Position numbers and translations under genes: made by a program
Part shown: positions 28,101 through 41,800 of the stretch, piece by piece
Numbering within the stretch: position 1 is the stretch's first letter
Layout: every line of letters begins with the position of its first letter
The notes under the pieces: model-generated
Seen by the model: only the letters and a program-made list of their open reading frames with translations
What the model was told of the DNA's origin: nothing
The model's database searches: none
Source: Cymbidium sinense
Taxonomy: Eukaryota; Streptophyta; Magnoliopsida; Asparagales; Orchidaceae
NCBI GenBank assembly: GCA_021442155.1
Contig: CM038221.1
Location: 27,247,906-27,311,905, forward strand
Direction: 5' to 3'
Length of the DNA: 64,000 bases

Positions 28101-31100
28101 AGGAAATTAAGGCTTTGATGTTTGTATGTGAGAGCGAGGCATAATACCTCACTAAATTTATTATGAAATTAGAGAATGTAGTGTAGCAATTGCTACTTTG
28201 CTAATCACGATCAAGGGATACAGCAATATTCCATGTAGATCCATCAATCAACAATGTAGAGGAAGGCACCTGGCTGAAGGGTATGTTAGGGATGTGTCTT
28301 GGCCATTGTGGAAACTGTATGGCGGCTAAGTATAAGCAAGGGAAAATGGAATGGTGGGGAGAGGAGATAACTATGAGCCATGGAAAATGAAATGTAAACT
28401 ATGAAAACAAAATGCAGATTTTTATTTATGATTAAGGATAAAATACAAATATTATTTATAACTCACTAAAGTTTTATTTAGGAGAGAGCAACCTAGTATT
28501 ATCTTCTAAGAAAAATGTGACGACATTCTACTGATTTGAAGTTATCTTTTCTTACATAATCATACTCTTTTTGTAGTGTTATTTACATATTTCATGGAAT
28601 AAAAAATTCATATGTGAGCATTAGCGGTCAACTATGTGTGGAATATTTTGAATTTGTATTGCTCCATTTGTGGATTCTTTTCCTTGATTTAAGTTATATT
28701 CCCCACCTATTTAGGAAGAGAGAGAGAGAGAGAGTGAGGAGTCTTGGCCAAAATTTCGTGCCATCCTTGCATGAAAATGTCATTTCAAGTGGGGGGCACC
28801 ACCTTTGTAAGGAGACAGAAATTACTGAAATCACCTTGACTTCTCCTTAGGAGGCTCAACCACACATGGAGATCTTCTTATTTGACATGAAATATTGTCA
28901 CCATCTTGATGAAAATAATGATCTTTCTTCCACCCAATCCTTGTTACCATTTAAAATACCTTCTTTTGCCTATCAAAATTCAAAGAACAATGATAGGTGT
29001 TGGGTATTTTCTTTTCATTGGGATTATGGTTTTGACACTTGCATTCTTGTTCTATATTATTGTCATATATTATTATTGTAGCTTATATGCATTTCAATAA
29101 GGTATGACCTGCTTAGAACAGTGAGATATCTTTTCTTTGTGAATAGAAGGTCACTAAATGAATATTTGAAGTTGTCTCTTCTTTAAATTGGGGCTGAGAT
29201 AGTTCTCTTGTGCCTTGTTGGTCGTTATTTGCTATGTTGTGACATGCCTAAATTATTAGGACTGTGTTCAGTCAGTAATACAACCCATGTCTTAGTAGAA
29301 ATCCAATTTAATATTCTCGTTTTTTTATGCTCAAATAGCTTATTTAATCATTCATTATTTATATACTCTAAACCAAGTAAATAGTCTTATTGTCAGGAAA
29401 ATTTTCCGTCAAACCCCCCTTGTAGCACATACCTCAATAGCCTTCTGTATTTCAACCATCTATTATGTATCATGTTGGTTCTGATGGCACGTTGGATTGC
29501 TACAAAATGGTTTAAGCTTTGTTTGGTATGCTTTATACCTTATGTTTGTTTGTCAGAACTTTATTAACTGCTTAACACCCCACCATTTTTTTTCTTGTTG
29601 TCTAGTAAATACATTTTTGAGCAAATTATAGTAAAAAGAAGGAAAAAGCTATACTAATTTTTCATCTATTCAACTGTCTTTTTGTTGGTTGTTTTTTCTA
29701 CCAAAAGCAAGTGAAAAGGTGGAATCGAAAGTAGCATTAAAATCATTGACTTGCTTTATGTCGTTTATGTGTCTTGTTTTATGTTAGCTTTGTATTTTGT
29801 TATCCAAGTTAATTGTTTGTGGTTTGTGTGACATTTTTGGTTTGGAATGGGTTGGATTTTTTTTTCTATTTGCTCAATAAAAGCTATTCTTATAAGTAGT
29901 GTCTGAAGCCATGCAATTAGGATGGCCATGAACACAAGATTTTTAGTAGGTCTGAGAGATTTCAGCTCCTCTTTTGGATGCTTGAGTATTTACATTTTTT
30001 TTTTCTGCTACAAGGATTCAATTGTTTACCTCGAAGATTCAACAACTTGATTTTTTGAGAAAAATAACATTTATAACTTGAGTATTCATTTCATCTTTCT
30101 TGTCCCTTCCCTTTTTTCGTCTAAATTCGTATTTTGTATTATTTTACTTTATACAATGCATCAATTTGTCTCTGTGCCATTTTTCTACATTCACAAAGAA
30201 GTTGATGCATTTATTTTTTTGCTATATGGAAACTATATTTATGCTATTTCATGCACTGACAGCTACCTACTAACCATTATACATAAACATAAGCATAAAA
30301 TATAAAAATGCACAACATCTTAATCTCATTCTACGAAATAGAAATCTCAACCAATTCATTCTATCTCATATCAATCCTTATCTTTCATTTGATTCTGAAA
30401 CTTATATTTAATTTAAGTTTTTAAATTAATTTTAAATTTTTGTTTAAAAGCTTGATTTTGAGTCTGGCTTCATAACCATCTATTTTTTTTTAACCAAAAT
30501 TTCTCCAATTATTTAATTTTACTTCAGACTACTTTGATTTATAGCTAACCTCTTAGTGTTATGACTGAAGTTCACAATATGAGATTAGAGTAGATTTGGA
30601 AAGGTTTTAATAATTATTTTGAAGTTTCCAAGTGAATATTAATCATTTAAAGGTACTTGAGCATTGTTGCATGTTGTAGATGACTTTTTCTTAGTTTTTG
30701 GTCATCTTCTTGCTTTAAATAGTGATCTTTTTTAGTTTTCTGACTTGAATTGGTAATCTACTTGCTTGCCCTCCTGTCACTATGTTTCCCATGTCACACT
30801 GGATGACCCATCTTGGTCACTGGAATTAAGACGAATAGGATATTTCGATTGGACAATTCACGCTTCCACCGCCTGAGCAAGCGAAAGGTGTATCTAATCA
30901 AATCATCACAAACCTATTTATTCATATATCTACTTAACTTAATTCATATCACAAATCTGGACGTGAAATCTTTAAATAAATACTGAAGCGGTAAAGACAT
31001 TTAATGCGTGCCAAACTTAAGCTATCTGATTAACAAAACTAAACTACCCATTCGTCTTTTCCGAAATTTTCACGATCTCATAAGCTAAAAGTTAGTGAGA

Positions 31101-34100
31101 CAAGTCTTAAAACAAGCTGATCTGAGAGAAAGCGTGCGTGTATATGTAAATTTGCAATTTGGTAAGCGTAGTAAACTATACTCTGCGAATGTCGTTATCA
31201 GATATCTCAAGTCTGTAGAAATGTAACGAATCGAATAATATTGTTGTAAGTTCATCGATCAATCAATGTCGAACGGTGATTTTCATTTGATTTGTTATAT
31301 CAAATCATTTTCATTTTCTAGAAATGTCATTTATAATTGCTTGGTTTTGACTTTCATTCATAAGAAGTCGCGTCGACTAAAACGTAGGTAGCAGCTGAAC
31401 CATACTACATACCTAATGACACCGTTGACATTTAACGACACCAACCTCAAATGCGAGTCGGGGATACTAAGATCCTGTCAGCTCATCTCGTCAACTTTTT
31501 ATCTGTAGATCCGTCAGATACCTTCCTATCACAATTTTCCGACATTTCGCATTTGTATTCTCATTTAACATGTAAAACATTTCTATATCTTCGATGATCT
31601 TTAAACTAAGTATCGTCAAATACTAAACATTTGTATTTACATTGATGTATGACATTGATATGAATCTATGTCGTTACAATTTATCTGAAATGGCGGTAGA
31701 AAAGTGGCATACATAGGCATGGCGTTACATTAGCGATAATAATACCTTGGTTCAGGTGTTAATGGTGATGTGCGCCGATCTCGCCAGTCTGCACCATAAT
31801 GAAATAACTCTTAAATCCTTGTCGTGAAAATTCATAAGTAACTTAACCCAAATCTTTACGATCTCGATGTCTCTCATAAGCTTTGGAAACACTCATTTCC
31901 AGTAATCTCCAAAGAAATCTCTAACGTCATATTAATTCGCTTCAATCAATAAACTAAAATTAGCAAACTGTCAATCCAAATCTCTCTAATTCTACTCACC
32001 TAGCGACCAAACGGTTGAACCCTTCAAACACGATTTCAACGCCAAGGAAGGCTGTAAAGAAAAGGAGAGGAAAGAATTAACTTACAAAACTTCCTAAGTT
32101 TCCGTCGACGAGCGAATTCCCGCCGATCGGTTCACAGGCCGAACCGACGGTTCACGGATTTAAACCGGCGGTTGGGACTTTCCCAACCCGTCGTCTTCTG
32201 GAACATACGGCGGCGTTTCCGCCGGAAGTCGTCGGCAGACCTAGGCCGGCTGAAAGCGATGGCGGCGGTTCCGGGTAAGCCGGACGGATCGTCGCGTTCG
32301 TGCGTTCTGTCACGGAGATTCTGTCACGAGGAGAACCGCCGGCGAAGGAAGGGGCGGCTCGCGTTCGGGTCGCAGGCGACCCGATTCGGGGAAAGGAGGA
32401 AATCCGTCGATCGAAGAGCGGCGGTCTCGATCTCGCAGGCGTCAAGGAAATGAAATAGGCGGCTTAAGGAAGGAAATAGAATTACCTTCGATCGATCCCG
32501 GCGTCAGGAGGCTTAATCCGCCGCGTTGCATGCGAAGTAAAGTGGATTGCTACAGTAAATGCTACAGTAAATAGTTAATTAGCTTAAACAAAACTTAATT
32601 AGGAATTAATTAAATGGGATATTACATCCCATCAACACACTAATGTCTTCTTAACAAAAGGCCTTTTCTTCCTTTGTGAATTGACATTGATGAAGTCGGC
32701 AATGTTGTGTCACATACCTATCTTAAAGGTATGAGTTGTCGAAAATAACTTTACAGATGTCAAGTGGAACAACGTTGCATATCATCTCATTGATGTTACC
32801 CTTGGTCAAACTTTTAGTGATATTGGCAATCATTTTTTTTCTCTAACCCCTTTTAAGTCTAATTTAAATGTTAAGGATTAGGATAGGTTGTAATATTTGA
32901 TCATAATTTTTGCATCGGATTGTCTAAAATGAGGTACTTTTGGATGTTGTTGTCGATGATGGTGATGATTAACTCTTGTTTGACATGTATCTTTTGTCTG
33001 AACAACTCCTGGGGTGTAGTCACATTTGATAAAAACCGTACCCACTATATCCTTTGACATTGCCATCAAAGAAAAAAAAATATTCGTCTTGTCTACTGGA
33101 CTCGAGATGGTTCTAGCACAATAACATCTATTTTTTTTCTTCTTTTTTTAAATCTTTTTTAAGAGTTTATGTTACAATTTCCAGATATTTATTTTGAGTG
33201 ACTAAGTCTCTGGAATGACAATCAAACAGAAACATACAAGTCCACAACAAGCCTACAAGTAAAATGCTATGGTGGATAGCAAACAAACAGTAGTCTACAA
33301 CAAACTCACAACAAACCTACAACTATAAACAATAGCCAACAACAAACAACAAACGAAAATGACACAAGCCAAGTAACAACAGCCACGCACAGAGGCAAAC
33401 AACAACAGTCTTCACTTCCAGTAATTTCTGGTGGTTTTCCATTCATTTACGCAGAAAACTGCTGTTCTAAAGCTACAGGAGCTGAAAAAAGAAAGTGGAC
33501 GAGGGAAAACAAAAGAGAGGGACATGGATGAGAAAATTCAGATTTTTAATAAATTTATTATACAGGTTTAAGTCTTTAAATAGACAATAACTACAGAGAT
33601 TGTTGTAAGACACTTTCTAAATGAAGTTCATGAAGAAAAGAAATATTCTATCTGAAAATAATCAATTAGATAAGCTCAAAGATAAATGATAATTCTCGTG
33701 GAATTTATCCTAATTTTAATTTAAATTCAAATGCAAACTTGCTCAAACTAAGTTTAAAAATTCAAAAAGCTTTGATCCTTTTTTTAGTGATGTATGATCA
33801 AGGAACCGATTGAGCCTACTAACTACTTGTGATATCTTCAATCTCAAAGTTGTGATTCACCTTCCATGTCAGCTTCTCCATTTTTATTTTGCTGATGCTA
33901 TTAGAGGTGAGGGTTTTTTGCAACTGGATTCGTCTTCCAATTTTCATTTATTCTTTGAGCATAACATGAACTTTGCAAGATACAAGTTGACTATCTATCA
34001 GGTTAAACCTACTTTGGTCTTTGCTTGATTAGTGATTTCACTATTGGACTTTTTGATAGTTGTCATCTACTTATCAAACTAACTATGAAAACATATTATC

Positions 34101-37100
34101 CATTGGCTCTCTTATTGTTCATATGATGCGAATGGTCTATGGATGTGTATGTTGAGGTGGTCTTTATATTTTGATGCTTTTGAGGAGCCGCCTATAGCTT
34201 TAGTATGTATGGCCTTCCTTCACCTTTATATTTACCACATTAATTTATTTCATTATACTCTTTAGTATTAATTATTGAGAAATCAATAAATGTGGATGCT
34301 ACTGCCACTAGACTTTTCTGCATATTTGTGGCTGAGGTTCTTATTGAGATAGATGTATACAACTTCTTTGGTTAGGATGCTACGGATTGGCCCACCCTAG
34401 ATTGAAAAAAAATCTTGGTCATGATCATATTGATTGTATTAAATCACCCTTTATTGGCTGAGGTTAGATGCCTTTGTCTGGTCTCAAGTCTTGGATATGA
34501 AAATTGGAGGGTTGCGTTAGGTAGTCGATAGCTAGTGTGAAACTTGTTGAAAAATCATGACATGAATCCGTCAATACATTGTGTTAATGCTATGACGTTC
34601 TCTGGAAGCGACACGCTGTATGGCCTGAATATAGTGAAAAATGTGCAAAGGTTGCTGCATCAATGCTCAAGTGCAGTGTTAAATAAGCATAGGTTCTCAC
34701 ATTATGGACGGATGCGGGCAAAGAAATTAGTTAATGGAATTAGTATTAGGTTAAGAATTTAGAATATAGGTACTCTTACAGGTAAATCAATGGAGTTAAT
34801 GAATATTATGCTCCATAGGAAGATAAATATCTTATGTATTCAAGAAACTAAATGGGTTGTGGAGAAAACCAAGGAGATTGATAATTTAGGTTTTAAACTT
34901 TGGTATTTAGGTAGGAGTCGAACTAGAAATGGTGTAGACGTGATTATAGATAAAAATTTGAAGGATAATGTTGTAAATATTAATAGAATTGGAGATAAAA
35001 TTATAGCTTTAAAGATTATTGTTGATATTATAATTATTAATATTATAAATGTTTATGCTCTTAATATCGGTTTGAATCTATGCTCAAAAGAAAAATTTTG
35101 GAGTGACTTAAATGGATTAATACAAAAGATACCTCTTGAAGAAAAGGCATTTATTACAAGAGATTTAAATGGTCATGTTAGTAAAGTGATAGAAGATTTT
35201 AGAAGTATTCATGGTGGATATGAATTTCGGGTGATTAATGAAAAAATAGGATTATATTATATTTTATTTTAGCTTATGATTTTGTAGTTGCTAATACTTT
35301 ATTTAAGAAAAGAGACGAGTATATTATTATTTAAGGAGATTTACATACATACCACACAATTCTTATGTATTTCCATATATAACACCTAAGCTTCAATTTT
35401 TACATATATAACATCCTAATCTTTAATATCACATCAAAAATACCATCATCACTTAAACTTTTTAAAAGTAAAATGTACCTTTTTAAATATAGGAAAGTGT
35501 TAGATAAATAAATATCTAATTTTATGTGTTAGATATATAAATGCATAAGAATTGCATGGTATGTATGTAATCTTCTTGTTATTTATAAAAATAAATCTAG
35601 TAAAACACAGAGTGATTATTTTCTAATAAAATAAATAAATCGTTTAGATTGTAAAAATTGTAAGATCATTTCGTGTGAAAATTTAAGATCTCGGCATTTA
35701 GTTTAGATTTTTAAGATGAAGATGAAAAATAAATCGAATTATTGATATTCTTAAGAGCAATCTATGAGATCTTAGAATTTAGTATGTTCATGAGTAAGCT
35801 AATATTTTGTGGGAAAAAAGTAATAAGTGAAATTAAGCAAGTTGTAAAAAATATGCTTAGAGAATAAAAAAGAGAAGCTTCTTTTTGTAAAAATAGTTGG
35901 TGGTGGAGTTAAAATATGCAAGAAAATATATGAAATAAGAAGTTTTGTTTTAAAGCTTGGTTTAGATGTAAAAACTCAAACAATTGAGAAAAATATAAAG
36001 TGGTTTGTAGAAATTTTAGGAAAATAATATGTGATGCAAAAAATTTTGCTTTTAGCGATTTATACAATAGATTGGATTCCAAAGGCAAAAGATGTATGTA
36101 TATATTAGCCAAACAAAAAGATATGAGAAGTAAAGATCTAGTTCAAGTGAGGTGCATTAAAGATGAAAATCATTAAGTGTTTTTCTTAAAAAAGGTTATT
36201 GAACATATGTGGATGAGATATTTTGATAAAAAATTTAATGAAGGATTTGAGAATCCGATTGATTTTAGCAGTCTTAGTATCTTAAACAAAAATAGAGAAT
36301 TATGTTTTATCATCGTATTAGAAATTTAAAGTTGGAGAATTTTTAAAGAAAATGAAGTGTGGAAAAACAGTAGGACCTAATGATATTGTAATAAAAGTGT
36401 GGAAATACTTAGGATATCAAGGAATTTCTTGGCTTACTAATCTTTTTAATATTATTTTAAAGATTAAAAAGATGTCAGATGAGTGGAGAAAGAGTGTAAT
36501 TGCCCTTATATTTAAGAATAAATGTGATGCACAAGAGTATGCAAATTATAGAGGAATTTAGTTAATGTGTCATACATTAAAATTATGGGAGAGAGTAATT
36601 GAGCATAGGTTATGATGTGATACAAAAGTTTCTCTAAGTCAGTTTGGTTTCATGCTACCATGGATGCTATACATTACTGAGAGGTTTGATGGAGAAGTAT
36701 AGAGAAAGTAAGGAGGATCTACATCTGATATTTGTTCATTTAGAGAAAGCATATGGTAAAGTTCCAAGAGAAGTGCTTTGGAGAGTTCTAGAAAAAAAAA
36801 AGAGTTAATATTGATTATATTCAAGTCATTAAAGATATGTTATACTAGAGCTGTAATGTCCAAACATAAGGAGGATTTACAATTTTGTTTTTTTATTTCA
36901 GTTGGATTACATCAAGGATTGGCTTTAAACCTATATCATTTTGCTTTAATTATATCATTTTGATGGTTTGGCCACAGAAAGCGTCGGCCGTCCGATGACC
37001 CGATTAGGAGAGTAGATGCATTAGATTTGCCTTATGTTAAGAAAGGTAGAAGTAGATCTAAAAAGACTTGGTTAAGATGTATAAAAAATGATCTTAGTAT

Positions 37101-38761
37101 ACTTGATTTAAATGAGAATTTGACACATAATAGGACACAATGGAGACGAAGGATTCATGTAGCCGACCCCACCTAGTGTAATTAAGGCTTGTTGTTGTTG
37201 TTGTTGTATGGATGTTCTTACTAGGCATTTACAGGAGGATGCTCCTTGGTATTTGTTTTTTGCTAATGACAGCCTCCATGTTGATAAGACTAGAGAGGGA
37301 GTCAAGAGAAACTTGAATTATGGAGACCAACCTTAGAGTCTAAAGGTTTTCATTTGAGTAGATCTAAAATTGAATATATGGAGTGTAATTTTAGTTGTAG
37401 AAGTTCTAATGGTGGTGTTGTGACATTTGGTGATCAAGTCATTAAAAAGGAGTGAATGTTTCAGATATCTCGGGTCTATTGTTCAAAATGATGGTGTAAT
37501 AGATGGGGATGTTATTGGTAGAATTCAAGTTGGATGGTTGAAGTGGAGGAATGCATCTGGTATGTTGTATGATAGAAAACTACTGCTTAGACTAAAAGGA
37601 AAATTTTATAAGATGGTGGTAAGGCGTGCAATGATTTATGGTGCAAAATATTGGCTAATAAAAGAGAAGTATAAAATTAAGTTAGGTGTTGTAGAGATGA
37701 AGATGCTCAGGTGGATGAGTGACTTTACTCTTAGAGATAAAATGCGAAAGAAATATATTCGTGAAAACATTGGAGTAGCTCCAGTGGCAAATAAGAGTAG
37801 AGAGAATCATCTTAGATGGTGTGGTCACATAAAGTGTAGGCCATCTGATGACCCAATTAGGAGAGTAGATGTATTAGAATCGTCTTATGTTAAGAAAGGT
37901 AGTGGTAGACCTAAAAAGACTTGGTTATGACGTATAAAAATGACATTAGTTTATCAGAATTAAATGAGAATTTGGCACTTAATAGATTATAATAGAGAGG
38001 AAGGATTCATGTAGCCAACCCCACTTAGTGGGATAAAGGCTTGTTGTTGTTGTTGTACCCTTTATTGAAAGAAAAAAAAAAAAAAAACTTATTCTAGTTC
38101 CCTTATGTTGGAGTTTGATTTCTTATTTGATTCAGGCTTACAATATGTTTTTGCGGTAAATTCTCGTAGTTAATTGTAGCCTTTCATCATGTTGGTGATG
38201 GTATTTTTGCCTTGGTTTCTTAGGATGTTTCCATGATCTCGATGCACCTTCAATCATTTCTATTGAGTCAATGCCTTTCATTGTTGATGCTAGTTTAATT
38301 GATGCTGATATCCCTGATCCTCAACCTCTATTATTCGGAGGCTTTTTTATTGGACTTTCTAACACTTAAAGAGCCATGACTAGGAAAATAAAATGTCAGC
38401 CTATTGGAAGTTCAACTATTACTTTAATTATCTCTTCTCCTTGTGTTCTTACTATTGTGCTTCTCAATGCTACTTATGAATGCTGTGATGAGGAGGCTTT
38501 TGATGAGTCTAGCACAGCTAAATCTAAATATTCTATATGAGCTTTACTTGTTTTAGTGGATGACATGTATTAGCTTGTGTTTCCTTGTGGAGGTAAAAAT
38601 TGAGAACAATTTTTTTGTTGATCCCTCAGGTTTACTAGATTTCAAGCTAGATGCAATAACTCCTGATAATTTTGTCATTCTGGACTTGGCAGATATTTGA
38701 ATGTGGGCCCACTCCCCTCTTCGTTGATGGATATTAACTGCTTTTCTTTAAAGTTTTTTGA

Positions 38762-38802
<41 letters not shown>

Positions 38803-41800
38803 TTTTCTTTCATGTTGATAGTTCTTTTCAACTGCTTGCCCATGTAACCTTTTTAATGACTGGTAAAGATTTTTCGTCATTTGAAACAAGTTATATCTAT
38901 GTAAGCAAGATTTCTAACATTGGCACCTAATATTTCATTAAAATAAAGCCTACATATAAATTTTTTTATGTGAAATAAATTGCTATTTTATGCATTTGAA
39001 AAATAAATTGGATTGATAAAATTTTAAATTATAATCTTGTGTTATGCAATAATAATAAACTTATTGATAAATTAATTAAACATTATATAACTTTTAATGC
39101 TTTGGATTGTTTTTGACTTTTATTGTTGTTGATTTACCCTGCTATATTTCAATTTGTAAGTATACTTATTTGTGTTCAAGAGTTATGAAAAATTTAGAGT
39201 ATACAACAATTACAACTACAACAATAACAAGCCTTAATCCCACTAGGGTGGTCACATGAATCCTTCGTCACCAGGTCTATTATGTGTTAAATTCTCATTT
39301 AAATCAAGTATACTAAGATCATTTTTATACATCTTAACCAAGTCTTTTTTTAGACTCTACCTTTCTTAACATAAGGCAAATCTAATGCATCTACTCTCCT
39401 AATGTCATCTGGACGTGACGCTTTATGTGGCCAAACCATCTAAGACTCTCCCTAATCTTATCTACCACCTGGCTCCAACTTTTTTGAATATACTCATTAT
39501 GCATTCTATCTCTAAGAGTAAAGCCACTCATCCACCTAAGCATCCTCATCTGTAACACTTAATTTAGTCTTATGCTTCGCTTTTATTGGCCAACATTCGC
39601 ACTAAGTCATCTGCGGTCTTACTCAATCTTATATAAAATTTTAAGTTTAAGTGGAACTTTTCTATCACATAATAGGCCGGATGCATTCCTCCACTTCAAC
39701 CATCCAACTTGAATTCTACTAATAACATCTCCATCTATTTCACCATCATTTTGAACAATAGAGCCTAAATATTTGAAACGCTCACTCTTATTAATGACTT
39801 GTTCACCTAATGTCACAACATTACTACTATAACTTCTACAACTTAAATTACATTCCATATATTCAATTTTAAATCTACTTAAACGAAAACCTTTAGACTC
39901 TAGAGTTGACCTCCATAATTCAAGTTTCTGTTGGACTCCCTCTCTAGTCTTATCAACAAGAAGAATATCATCGACAAAAGCATACACCAAGGTACATCTT
40001 CTTGTAAATGCCTAGTAAGAACATCAATAACTAAAGTAAAAAGATAAGGGCTTAAAGTCGATCCTTGATGTAATCCTGAAATAGGAAAATATTTTCAATC
40101 CTCCTTGTGTTTGGACACAAGTAATACTAGTATACATATCCTTAATGACTTGAATATAACCAATATTAATTCCTTTCTCGTTCTAGAACTCTCCAAAGAA
40201 CATCTCTTGAAACTTTATCATACGCTTTCTCTAAATCAATAAATATCATATGTAGATCCTCCTTACTTTCTCTATGCTTCTTCATCAAACCCCTTAACAA
40301 ATGTATAACATCCATAGTAGATCTACCTGACATTAAATCAAATTGATTGTGAGAAACTTATATCACATCGTACTTGCTCAATTACTCTCCCATAATTTTA
40401 ATGTATGACACATTAACTTAATTCTCATAATTTGCACACTCTTGTGCACTTTATTCTTAAATATAGGAACCAACAAACTCTTTCTCCACTCATCCGACAT
40501 CTTTTAGTCTTTAAAATGATATTAAAAAGATTGTAAGCCAAGAAATTCCTCGATCTCCTAAACATTTTACACTTCTATTGGAATATTATCCGGTCTCTCT
40601 TTTCCACATTTCATTTTCTTTAAAGCTTCACTAACTTATTACTAATCGATAAAATGAAATTCTCTATTTTTGTTTGGAGTATTAAGGTTGTTAAAATCAA
40701 TCGTAGATCATTCATTGAAAAGTTTATCAAAATACCTCATTTTCCAATATCCTTTTTTTAAAAAAATATTTTATTATTTTCATTATACACCTCTAACTAC
40801 TTTATTTCTCCTCTCTTTGGTTTAACTTATACATATATCTTTCACCTTCTTTTGGTATCTAATCTATTGTATAAATCACTAAAAAATTTTATCATATATT
40901 CTTTCTTAAAATCTCTGGTCACTTTATATCTTTCCCTTCTGAAGTTTTACATCTAAACCAAGTTTTATAACAATACTTTATTTTTTATCTTTTCTTGCAC
41001 TCGACTCCACCAACTATTCTTATTAAAGAACTTTTTTCCTTTTGATTCTCCAAGCATCTTTTGCAATTTTATTTCTTATATTTTTTTACATAATGTTACT
41101 TATAACATCCCAAATTCTAATCTCTTATCTTCTTAAAATATTTTTATTTGTGTTCTTTAAGTGTAATTCTAAGACAATAATTTGGTTTATTTTTTTTTCT
41201 TACAACCCTTTAAAATCTAAAACTAACAATCGATGTTGGGTCTTAGATTTTCACTGAAACCTTCAATCTTTCAATCTAAACGATATATTTTTCTTATCGA
41301 AAATAATCAATCATGTTTTAGATCCATTTTATAAGTAATAATATGTTCATCTCTTTTCTTAAATAAAGTGTTATACTACAAAATCATAATTTAAAGTAAA
41401 ATCTAATATAATCTTACCTTCTTCATTAATCATAATCCAAATGATGAATCTTTTAAAATCGCTAACTCAACATAATACATTTAAATCTCCTCCAATAAAT
41501 ATTTTTTTCTTGAGGTATCTTTTGTATTAATCACTCTAATTCATTCCAAAAATTTTCTTTTTACCTCCAAACCTACTTGAGGAGCGTAGACACTTATAAC
41601 ATTGATAATCTTAAGTATCAATAATCTTTAAAGTATAATTCTATATCAACATCTATTAATATTTATAACATTATCCTTCAAACTCTATAATCACACCTAC
41701 ACCATTTCTAGTTCGACTTTTGCGAATACTAAAGTTTAAAACCTAAACTATCAATCTCGTTGGCCCATTTAGTTTCTTGAACATATAAAATATTTATCTT

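Larger units (their letters stand above)
34447..38067 (+). mobile_element. Full-length RTE LINE with nested MITE and nested RTE
   Basis: Starts about 34458 and ends in (TTG)n at 38056. Flanked by ACCCTTTATTG at 34447-34457 and 38057-38067 (11-bp target duplication). After subtracting the MITE (35334-35576) and a nested RTE end (36948-37206) the host LINE is about 3.1 kb, the size usual for plant RTE. Endonuclease: CIQETKW at about 34836 and DLNGHVSK at 35163 in the frame 34790-35272. [17 protein letters not shown] and [16 protein letters not shown] at 36352-36561, then the [13 protein letters not shown] segment at 36742. The C-terminal region is the 37427-37930 frame ([38 protein letters not shown]). 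Multiple frameshifts kill it. Confidence 0.9.

Noticed and set aside
32152..32453. Two overlapping 93-97 aa frames on both strands
   Set aside because: Both lie in the GC-rich block of the solo LTR and have Arg/Pro-biased composition without recognisable domains.
36948..37206. Head-to-tail RTE dimer
   Set aside because: The flanks join exactly at GGATGTTCTTACTAGG as in an uninterrupted copy, so a nested short insertion explains it better.
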